This document shows positions 50,401 through 62,400 of a DNA stretch of 64,000 nt, one piece after another. Every line of letters begins with the position of its first letter. The first letter of the stretch is position 1. This stretch comes from Phytophthora colocasiae. Its lineage: Eukaryota; Oomycota; Peronosporomycetes; Peronosporales; Peronosporaceae. The stretch is from NCBI GenBank assembly GCA_018806915.1, contig JAGKQI010000093.1, positions 1,488,001 to 1,552,000 of the forward strand, in the 5' to 3' direction. Under the pieces are notes generated by a model, which made no database searches, was not told the DNA's origin, and saw nothing but the letters and a program-made list of their open reading frames with translations. The position numbers and the translations under genes are program-made.

Positions 50401-53400
50401 CAAACTGTGGGGAGGGGTCGGACTGCTTTACCTGGACTGTACCTTGGACAAGTGTCATAGCTTCCAATGCAGTCTTCAAAGTGACAGCATCAGCGTTGAA
50501 TGGAATGGGTGAAGAAGATTCAATCAGGAAACTACCACTCAAAACGTTCCCATCTGTCAGTGTATCAGTCTCGCAGCCTAAAGACGCTGCAGTAAACGTA
50601 GCTGAATCTACAGCGCAGATGAACTGAGGTAAGTTCCCTTGGGAATCTTCAAACGCCACAGTCCAAATGTATCCACCTTGTTCGTCTTTAATTGACTGAG
50701 ACACTAAAACTTTTCCGAAAACAGGTAATTGGTTCAGATCTTCCGCAAGTTCCTTAGCGGTATCGGTAGCTGAGTCGACGAAAGGTGTTTGAAAGGTGAA
50801 ACCCTCCTCGATCTATCCTCTTCACGTCCACAAGTGTTGCAACAGCCGTCAACACGTTATTTTCCAGAGTCTGGAAGGCAGTACAGCCAATATCTGTTGA
50901 TATCCACACGAGTTCAGGGGTATCCCCATAAACGCCATTGCCGTGGAAGAAAATCCGGTAGATAAAGCCATTTTTCGGGCTATCAATGTAGGTATCACGC
51001 GTTACAAAGACATTGTCAATATTCGGCATCCGTTCCAGGATTGTCTCCATGGTATCAGCCGGCGCATCAAAAGGAATACAATCGGACACTTTATCCGCCC
51101 CAAGGTAGTTAAAGTGGAGCTTGTAAGACCCAACTCGCAACGGTTTGGCTGCTGCCACAATCACTTGTTGAACACACGTGTCCGTCCCCATTGCGATGTT
51201 CGTATTCATACTCACATCGCAGAAGGTGGCCGCTCCTCCAGTCGCCACGAAGTTCTTGTTACACACAATTTTGTTGGTCTCTCCTGCGAAATCGTTACCG
51301 ATAAAAGTGATCTGGAAAATGTATCCAAACTGGAAATCCACAGACGCATCGCCATCGCGTGTCACCACAATATCATTCGTCCCAAGCAGATTCCCTGCTG
51401 TCAGCGCAGTTTTAACAGTTGCAGCGTCGTCGTTCCAATTGATAGAACCTGTCGGCGTCCCAACTGTAGTGAATGTCCCCGGAGTACTACTACTCGCTAC
51501 TTTTTTCTGAAATAATAACGTAAACGTTCCAGAATTGATTTTTGCTGTAGACCAGATCTTCACTGTTTGTACAGTCGGGACTCGAAACGCAATTTTCCCT
51601 GGTTGGGAAGTACGAAGTGTTTGGACTTCTGGGACTCTCGCAGCGTCCGTTGTGATTTCTTGGATCTCCGCGATGTGAGAAGCTGCTAACCGGATTTCCT
51701 GGACCTCACGTTCATAGAGAGCGTACCCTGCCGCAAGATTTTGTACCCCTGAAGCCGCACTACTCGGTACAATAGAAGACGAAGGGGTGAAGGAACCAAT
51801 GCCAAGATCTGTCCATGCAGCTACATGCACATGGTAATTAATTCCAGGTAGGAGATTTGGAATCACGTAAGCGTTCGACGCTGACCCTGGTACGAAGTCA
51901 TCTAGAATTGTCATTGTCCCTCCAGCAAGAGATTTCGTCTGTTTGCCAAGCTTCGGAACGTTTCCAATCGAAGACTTAAACTTCATTGTCCATAGAAACC
52001 CATTCACCTTGTACACTTCAAGCTTCTGCTGTAGAACACCCGATAAAAACGGAGAAGTTGTCGTTGAATCACCAGGAAGCGCCAATGGAATCGAGTTCTC
52101 AGTCAACGTCGCGGCACCAATAACACCCTGTCGAACCGTGGTTAGTACAATGTTCCCCACTACGATATTTGCACCCGTAGCTGTATCAACCGTTAGTGCC
52201 GCCATATCACCACTCACTGACGCTCCGCTGAAGTAAATCGTGTAGACAAATCCGTGCGGGGCCAAATCTGCATTCGTCCGCCTCGACACTATGATATCAT
52301 TATCCCCAACAACAATCGGGAGTAACGCTGTCTTGGCTGCGTTAGTTGTTGCCAACTGAAGCACTGCCTCACTAGCATCCCACGGGATCGCGACTGTGCT
52401 GGTCGTTATGACCTTCAGGGTATACGTGTCACCAGCTACAAAGTTATTGGCCTGGTTCGATACCACAAGCTGCTGGATCTCAAACTGCTCGTCTGCAACA
52501 CTAAACTGTTGCGAGACTGAGTACGCAGTGTGAAGGGAGTTGGGGTTCTCGCCATCATAAGCGCTTGTAAGCGCGAAATCTGCCGTAGAGGTTCCTCCAT
52601 TCACACCAATTTCCACTGCAATATTTGTAGTTGCAACGGTGTTTGTGCACAAAGTATCATCCTTCTGTATGACACCGATTAGAGGGAGGTTCCCCGTGAC
52701 TAATTCACCGATAAACGTGATCCGGTAGATGTACCCAGTTGGGGAATCTAAAACGTTCGTATCTCTGGACACCAGAACATCATCAATACTACCCGACGTC
52801 AAACCTTTCAATGCATCTGCAATTTCCTTACTCGTAGCCGTGAACTGTAGACAACTCGTCGGAACGCTGTTAAAAGTGATTGTGTAAGCTCCCGGCGCAC
52901 CCTTGTTGAAAATTGAAAGCACCTGAATTTCACTGCTCCCTCCAAGCTCCACCATCTCCACGTATGCGTTCCGAACACTTCCTCCTGTGTGTTTCCACCC
53001 TGTAGTACACACATTATCCCCATTATCATTCGTTTTAAGCGACATCAAACCCACGGTGGGAGCTGTTTTATAATCAGTGAAGAAAACATCATACGTGAAA
53101 CCTGGAAACCCCTCTCGGATAGTCTCCACACTTATGGCCGGGTACACTCCCGCTTGAGCTCCAGATACACAATCTCCAGACCCGATATTACCAATTACCA
53201 ACTGAGGAACATTCCCAAGAACCCTGCTAATCCCTCCACCGATGGGCCCAGTGAAATGGATCAAGTATTCGTACCCATAGCCCCAACCTGCTTCTCCATC
53301 ACCATTCCGCGTGACATTTATATGGTTGGTACTACCCACTGAGCCAAAGCTCGCCAATCCATTGAGTGCTGTCTGGAGATCTACTGCTGATATGCCGTAC

Positions 53401-56400
53401 ATTAAACAATTCGTAGCAGATGTCTGCCCATTGAGCGTAAACTGCACTTTAAACAGCGGATTTACCGGTGTCACGTACGTGTTTGCAGTCATTTGAATCC
53501 GCTGAATCTCGGTTTGGGAAGTCCCATTGCCACTCCTAGTTACAACCACGTTGCCAGCAGATATCGGGGTTTTCTCCAGCTCTGCTTCCACATCAGTAGC
53601 TGGTGCTCCCCACTTTATACACGCCGAGATTTGACTGTTAAGTACAAGTTTAAAGAATCCACTCGTATCCTCCACTTGTCCATAATCCGTCGCTAACATC
53701 AGCTTCTGATGTGGAATTTTACCTCCATGAGTCACCACAGCCGGAATAACAGTAGCATCTCCAATTCCCGAACATGGAGCACTAGTACTTACCTTTAAAG
53801 TAGCCACATCACCCGCCACAGTATCTCCCATGAAATAGATCGAGTAGACGTAACCTATCCGAGCACCTGCTCCAGTCACCGGACCCACGCGCGAAACTAA
53901 GACATCGTTCGAAGCTACAGTGACCCCCATTAGACCCGAAATGGCTGACTGCATTACGGATGGATCTTCATTGAAGCCAAGGCAGGTTGTTGGAGTGGCA
54001 GCTATTCCATTTCGAGTTATCGAGAGGCGGAACACACCGGCAACGTACGTTTTAGACCATGTTCCCGAGGGCTTCGTCGCCGTGATAGTCTGTACTTCGT
54101 GACCTGTACGCTGGACCTTGTACACCAAGCCATCGATTCGTAGTTGCATTCCAGGATAAAGCATCTTTGTAGAAGATACAGCAGAGCCAGTTACAACCGG
54201 AGATCGAGCTGTAACACTCACTCGAGATGTACCAACCACTCCCGTAAATGGAGTGTCGCCATTGGTTCCAGCCAAATTATCTATCGAAGTAGAACCGAAC
54301 CGAATGATATCAGTAGGTGCAATAAACTGACGAATATCGTCAACCCCAGTGATTGTTGCTGTTGATCCGTCCTGAGCGAGTGTAGCAGTTGCACCTGGTA
54401 TCTTCTGAGTGAGTAAATACCCTTGTGTGACGTCCACTGCTCCAAATAAATCCATTGCTTCAATGCCAAGTTCCATGTCTTCAGCCGAAGAAAAGTACGC
54501 AAGTGACGGAGTCTGTCTCTCACTCATATTTAAAGAGAACGTCCCTGAAATCGGAGAAGAACCTGTAACATTCGTGTACACATCAACTGATACACCTGTA
54601 CCCTGCAGTGAAGAACGCGTTACCGACAAAGACGCAACATCTCCGCTACCGGGAGGAAACGTGTAGCCTTTATAGTCTCCTGTAGCTTGCATAAACCGGA
54701 TTCTCCAGCGATATCCTCCTCTCGTTCCTGAATTCAGTACAGCTTTATCTTCCCAACCTCCAGAACACTGTTCATTGTTGCATCCTGTCGTCGAAGACGG
54801 ATATTTAAACCTCTTCACTGTGACTTGTCCAATCGTATCCATCTCATTAAGTTTTCGTTGTAACAAGTCCGGGTCTTCGTTAAAAAAAATCTCTCGAGGC
54901 CCAAAAGATGACGAGCGGAAGTCCAGCAGGAAAGAGCCGCTCAAACCCTTCGATCCAGGTGTCACTTGAGTCACAGTCACATCGTAGTTGCTTGAACCAC
55001 TTTCCGGTTTAAACGTAGTTGAGATATCCGGTAAGTCGCCCGCTCCAGGGGGAGTATACGTTGGGTTCGAGATGAAGCGAATTAGCCATGACATCTCCCC
55101 GTATTTGCCGTGAACCGATCGCCGAACATTTACTTGCCGTCCTGTGTTAGTCGCTGCAGCTTCCAACTGCCGCTCGACCAAATTCTCGTCCGCGTTCCAC
55201 GGTAAACGCAGCGAAATACCCAGGTTATTGGCTGCTCCAGCATTTCCTGAAGTCATATCGGGGCAGACATTGGCGCTGGATGTTGACTTAATGTTGACAA
55301 GGGTTGCAGTAACACCCGTGACTTCAAAGATGCAGGTAGTGAATGATCCCACAGTAAAACGATCCCCTGGTAAAAGGAATTTACTCATCGTATCGGCCCC
55401 AGTTACTATTGTAAATGCTGCAACAGTACATGATCCTGATGGGTTTCCACAGTTAGCAGTAACTTGGTATCTCAAATCTGTTCCCGCATCACCCTTGACT
55501 CTGAAATTCGTAAAATCTCCACGTAAAATGGCTCCATTCTTGACGGGAGTAACAGACACCGATCCTGTCAATGACGAACTAACTGTCATAGTAGGAACGT
55601 CTCCCGGAGCATTGCACAAAAAGGAACCTCCTACTTCTTCTAGCTGTTCACAAGGATGTGTCGCATCGCTAGCATCTCGAAGGAACGTCACTGTCCACGT
55701 GTATCCTCCCGTTTTCAGTACCACATCACTTCTAGTAACGGAGACATCTCCAACATTTGCCATCTTCTCAAGGATTTCTTCAACTGAGTTTCCGGAAAAT
55801 CCACTTTGTTCCTTCGTAGCCCAGGCGTTATGTGGGATAGCTGCACTCGGTACATTCGAATTCACTGCCATATGTGCGTAGGCCGCACCTGTCGAATCGA
55901 TTGAGACAGTGAAAGAACCACGAATGGGGCCAACGCCTGGTGTACTAACTGCTGGATCACATTTTTGACTCCCGTCATTAGCAGTAGTCGTAAGGCCATC
56001 GGGTATACACTTAAGAAGGAACGTGCTCCCGACTTGTCTGCCCCATGCTTTTGAGTATCCCGATTCCCACACATCGTCCCAAGATGCAGGCGTTGAGCTT
56101 TTCCAATTCCCGGTAATTCCGTTCGAATGATCATCAGTAGGATCATGCCAGACAGACGAAGTGAACGTGACATACCACGTATATCCTAGCACTTCCGGTG
56201 ACGTTGGGTCTCCACGACTTACGACTACACTACTCGGTTTTATTGTCCCCAGTTTGTTCAGCTCCGTTTGCATCTCCGAAGCTTCAGCATTGAAAGCAAT
56301 TGGTGCAGTTGTTTCTCCATTGAAACTCAATTGGAATTTGCCACCTAACTGGTTGCCTTTCGTCATTTCGTAGACGCCTAACTGAGCATTTTTGCCAGTA

Positions 56401-59400
56401 ATCTGAGACGAAACGATCTGCAAAGGCCCCACATCCCCACTAGTAGTTGGATCCGAGAAAGTAATAGTCCACGTGAAGCCTCTTGCTTGAGTAGCAGGTG
56501 ACCGCATTATCGTGCTGGTTGGAATCTTAAGATAATCTTTGAAAAATGTTTCCAAGGCCGTATCCCGTACACTCGTATCCAACGTATCCAGTGTTGTCTG
56601 CGTTCCGATCGTACAGGGAATTGTGGCGGCTTCTTCCCTGAATTTTAGCATTATCGTCCCCTTGACGAGATTCCCGTCTCGACTGTTTGCAAACGGAGTC
56701 AGCGTATGCGTGGCATCTTCCACCTTGGCAATGGGATCTCCAATGGTCAGAGTTGTCAGTGTCGTCGTACCTGAAATTACAGTTCGCGTTGCCATCATAG
56801 GGATATCCCAACCGCGACTGGTAAATGTAATCTGCCATGTAAAGCCGCCCGACCACTTGTCACCTGTGGAAAACACCGTCCTCTTTACGGTCACAGTCCC
56901 GAAAACTTTCTTAAAGTTTTGCGTCACACCCTCTAGTATACTCTTCATGTCCGCTTCTGAGGCATCCCAAGGGATATCAGGCGTATATTGTAGCGGTGGA
57001 GAGACTAGATTCGCATCAGCTTCGCTTACCAGGCCGATTTGAAACGTTCCCTTGATCATACTTCCAGCAGCTGTCCTTGCTGGAGTACAAGTGGCAGGAG
57101 CTGCTGCCGTACAGCGCAGTAAAGGTATCGTGCCGGACCGTTTTCGAATCGTTAAAGTGTACAACGAACCCACAAAGGTGTTATCGACAACTTCCGCACG
57201 CGTGACTGTCACCGAGTCAATTGCAGCAGTTAAAAACCCTTCTACGACGCCAGAACTGGTGATTGTCGTCTCTGTTGTTTTCAACGGAATGACCGTCGAA
57301 GTCGTCGGGGTCTTGTACAAATTCAACGTTTTACCGGAAAACTTGCTGCAGTATAAGCCCACGTCATCAGCAGCCACTGTTATCGTCGTTGAAACTCCAG
57401 TTGTGAAGGTGACGACGTCTGCTTCGAAGGAGCAAACGCCCGCTATGAGTTTCGCCCCTGCCTTCACGTAACTTGCAGCAGAAGTTAAATCCTGAGAAAT
57501 GGTGAATGTAGTCCCGTCAAAATCCGTCACACATCCCGCACAAAAGCGATCGCTTGGGCTTGGAGTGCACGCTGTACTGAACGTTGTGATGGCATTCGGA
57601 TCTGAGTACGACTCGCACGTATACGTCACCGTAAAAGTTGCCGACGAAGCATACGCAACCTCTGTTCCATCCACCTTTTGCGCTTTTGTTGGAAGGTTAG
57701 GCACTGAAGAAGTGCCACTGCCAGTCGTCACGGTAAGGGCGGCATCGATGCCTAGTTCAGGGACATTTCCGCCCACTTCCAATCCCGTAAATTCGATAAC
57801 ATAAGTGTAACTGAGGGTGGGCCCTGCTGAATTCTGCGTTCGGGTTACATCCACCAGATCGATATTGGCGAGGGCAATTAGTGCGGTTTGTACTGTCGAA
57901 GCAGCATCTGCATCTATTGGTTCCTTGAGGGACCCAATCAAGTTGATGGCAGTTCGCTGGTACATTTTCTTGACGCAATGTGTGCAGATGCTGCTGTCAA
58001 AGGACAAATAAAACTCTCCTCCGATGCTTGAAGGGTTACCGAAAGCGTTGGGGATCGTCAGGACAATCGTTTGAACTTCATTAGTTCTTGCCACGCCGAC
58101 TTTGAGAGTTTGTACCTCTAGCACATCGGGTACTGACGTCCGGACAGCTTGAATTTCGTCAATGTCGTCGCCATCTAGCCGAAGCTCTTGGACTTCATTG
58201 CGATCGGTAGCTGTAATCACTACCTTCTGAATTTCATCCACTACGTCTGCGTTCGTCGTTGTAATTGTTTGAACTTCATCGACTCCATTGAAAGTCGTCC
58301 GTACAACCTGTTCTTCGTTCGTCACCTTCACAGTTGCGTCTACGAACTGCTCTTCATTCACAACATCACTCTCTAGCGTTATTGATTGCATTTCACGGAT
58401 AATCGGGATCGTTGCGCTGGAGCTTTGGCCACTTGCGAAATCCTCCTGGTCATCCCATTCCACCTGATACGATGTTAAACTTTCTCCACCGTCATACAGA
58501 GGGTTCAACCACTCCGCTTTCACAGAGGTTGCCGTCACAACAGATAAATCTAGTTTTTGTGGTGCGCTTGGGGGTTGATTCGTTACCATTACAGCTGAAG
58601 GTGTCGTAGGACGAGGAGCACCAGCGCCTCTGGCATTAAATGCAGTCACGCGAACATTATACGTTGTGCCAGCAGTGAGAATATCTGAGCGAACTCCAGT
58701 GAGCGCATCATCTCCTCCAATAATATACGAGCGCTTCGTTCCATCCACAAGTCCAAAGGCTGGAGGAGAGTCAAAACCTGAAGATTTATCCCATTCAACC
58801 ATGTACTGCGTGATAAGAAGACCACCATCGCCTCCATAATAGACTTTCTCCGTTGAAGAGGGCTTCCACTCTACCAAGATCGCGTAACTTGACAACACAG
58901 TCGCAGTGGCGTCCTCCGGTCGACCTGGCGTCCTATCAAGAGGCATGATATTGCTTGGACTAGGTACTCCGTAGGCTCCGAGCCCTCGCTCATTCATCGC
59001 CACAACTCGAACGTAGTATTTCGCCATCGTAGGCACAGGAATGTTGAAATAGAATGGGGCAGCATCTGTAGGTGCTATGGGCAGATCTCCTTTCGTTGGG
59101 TTAGTGAAGGCAACGGACGTATCCCATTGCACTTGATACGACGTTATGGTACTTCCTCCATCACTAATAGGAGACCTCCACACCAATTTCAAGAGTTTGC
59201 TCGATAAAGCCATCAGCTGAACAGCTTGAGGAGCAGAGGCAGTGGTTCTTGGAATCTGAAAGGTAGGACTGATGGTGCCTGCGTATCCGAAGCCTTCGAT
59301 ATTGTGTGCTCGCACGCGAACAGCATACTTTTGACCCGTCCTCAGCCCATTTATAACGTAATTAAGCTGTCCTGGCACTCCAATCTCCACAGCTTCCCCT

Positions 59401-62400
59401 GCTGTTCCGTCCCTTTCACAGTAGAACGACGGCTGAACACCTGCCAGTGTTTGTGCGGCTAGTATTTTCACGCCGGGGCCTTGCAGTTCCGTTCCATCGA
59501 CACTTAATAATGAGATCTCGTTCTTAAATTCCGATAGAAACGTGACAACCCAGTTGAACCCGTATCCGTTCACAGTCCTGCTCACTTTAACAGCTCCAAT
59601 CGTAATCAAAGCTTCCAGAGCAATCTGAAGATCAATAGCTGAAACGTTGTGGGGCAAAGGAGGCGAAGAATCTGACAGTCCTCCGCTAGAAAAGGCGACT
59701 CGGAAGGTACCACTGATCGGCTGCAAGCCCTTTTGAATGGAATTCACTACTATACCCGCGTTATTGCCAGCCCAACTGTCGCTCGGAGAGACCTGAATAA
59801 GCTCTTGAGGTCCCACATGCCCCGCCATGAAAGTAATTTTCCACTCATATCCATAGGCGCTCTTGAAAACGGGAACTGGAATGGATACTTCAAGAGCTGA
59901 GTCGATTGTGATAGTTGCTCCGGGTGTAGCCATAATTGTACGTTTATTACCAGCGATCCAGATCACATCGTTCTGTGCAAGATTGGCAGCAGTTAACGAA
60001 GCAATGTTTAAGGGGGTCACTGTCGTTCCTGTGGACGTCACCATTAACCCTGGTATAACCCGCTTAGACGAGGAGCTTGAAACATCCACCGTTCCGACCG
60101 TCGAAAGCCGCTCCAAACGCTCTTTCACCGAGTTAGCCCCGATTGGAGCTGCATCCCATCGGATGTTCTCAGTCACTTCTCCACCAAAGGACAATTTGAA
60201 ATATCCACTTAGCGTCTTGGAATCTGCAAAATTAACCAGTCTCTGAATCTCTGGAAGTCCCTGTCCGGCTGATGTGGTAATGGTTTGCTGCTCTTGAACT
60301 CCTTCACCCCGATACCATTCCACTTTGTACTTGTCCACACTACACAATGCTCCATTCGCTTTGCTCGCACCCCAGTTAACAGCCAGCGTCGTTCCATCCA
60401 CCACACTGGCAGTCACAGACTGTGGAGCAGAAGGCTGACTACAAGTGACAGCACTGGCAAGTGGAGAATTAGCAGATCCAAAGCCGTCAGCGTTGTAAGC
60501 CATCACGTGGGCATAATACTTGACTCCTGGGCGGAGATCCGTTAGTGTAAACCGAAAGGGGTCAGATCCCGTGACTTTATTCGACACACGCACTACCGCG
60601 TTGGTCCCTGTGAGCTGAGAACTCGCCGTCATCGTGAAAATGTTGCCAGCTCCCACCATTTCCTCGCCTCGAAGATACGCAAAGGTGACGGACCAGATAG
60701 CCGTGTTAATCACAGCATTCCGAACAGCTTTAGAAACTTTGATCGAGTACGAAGTACTAGTTGCTTGTAAGGCCGTCTGCAACTCCAAGGCCGAGGCATC
60801 GAAATTAATCGGTCCTGTAGTTATCCCGTTGAATTTTAGAGTAAATGTTCCACCCACAGGTTTGACAGCATCCGTGTAAACGTCCTGGACTTCGTGAGTG
60901 AAATCTCCAATCGCTAAGTCACTGAAGCCTTGGACCAATTCCACTACGTGGATCTGAGGGAAGTCTCCCGTTAATTGTCTCCCATCAGCGACTAGCAGAG
61001 CTAAGTCGCCATGGTTATGTAGGAAGGTTATCTTCCAAGTAAATACCGACGACGCCTGGTTTTGGGTTCGATATACTTTGACGGGATCAACCGCGATACT
61101 GGACGTCTCTGTGATAATAGCGAGCGCATCTATCATGACTGCTTCCGCACAATCGAACGGTAAAGCGGAGGTCACACGCCCTCCCCACGAAAGTGTAAAC
61201 GTTCCTCCTGCACCAGCTCCACTTCTGTAACTTATGGTCACTTGCTGCACTTCGGACACTTCCTGAATACTTGCCACTCCGTAGTCAGCGCTTGAGCTGT
61301 CAAAGTTTGGCGATGAGTCCCATTCAATCCTATACATGGTCACATCCGCTCCTCCTGAATAAAATGGTGCCCAATAGTTCAACGATAGCCAGGTAGGGCC
61401 ATGGAACTCTCCAAGCGCAACACCAGTTGGGGGCGTGGGAACGACCGAACTGACTGATGTTTGAGCCTGGAAAACGGACACCGAGTCGCTGATGCCTCTG
61501 GAATTCTCAGCGAAGATACGGAAAGCATAAGCCTGGCTACTTTCAAGGATCATAGTACTCTGCTTAGTCGTTGCCACAGCATCGTTCCCACTAACGTAAA
61601 TCTTCAAATTGTTCGAAAAATCCGGAGTGGCTACAAGCAGCGGTAGGGTTTTCGTCGGATATGTCCCCCAAAACGAAATTGTATGGACAATAGTTTTCCG
61701 GTTTCCGCTGGGGCTGATACGACCGTAACACCATCCACACTATCGAGACTTTCCAGCGCTTCCTTTAGACCGTCATTTAATGTAGGCCACCGAATCTGCT
61801 TCGGGGTGGTTACCCCAGCCACTACCTGTACTACCGTCTCACCTGCAAAGCTCAGTGTGTACCAACTAGTTACGATAGAGGGATTAGCGACTTCCAGTCG
61901 AATCGTCTGAGTAGTAGCCGGGTTCCCCACGTTGACCACATTAGGAGCCACAGCTTTTGGGCTTCTCGTACCAATGCGAGCATCTGTGCCTCGCCAATTC
62001 TGCTCCGGGATAGCGTCAATGGTGTCCAAACTGCCATGGAATGAACGGAACACTAAGTTCCATTTCCTTCCATTTGAAACGTGATATGCGCGGGTTCTTG
62101 CGATGCTAGTCGCAAAATTTCCAGTCACTCGGATTGACCTCGCTGTGATGGCCCGAACAAGGTACCTGTTCATGTCAGCAGACACCGAGGGAAGCCACAG
62201 ATGATCATTAACCTTGACGAGGTTTAATAGATTCTCTGTCGTCTCGAGTTTGTTATTAAAGAGATACAATTCTGGATACCCCGCAACGACACTTTCACCC
62301 TGGTAGTCTTCATTCGTCGTAACAATGTCTGTCATGGAAACACTTGCCACCGTGAACGTTGCACCACCAATGTAGAAAACGTTATTTGGAGAGGCAATAC

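Noticed and set aside
54143..57471. + strand frames of up to 245 codons opposite the FN3 gene (for example 55144-55881, 57052-57471)
   Set aside because: They are shadow frames of the long - strand coding sequence, with composition explained by its codon use.
61600..61650. A second frameshift near 61616-61620 in the FN3 gene
   Set aside because: On re-reading, the run is five bases and the frame continues cleanly from about 61690 into the long frame, so one indel near 61693 is enough.
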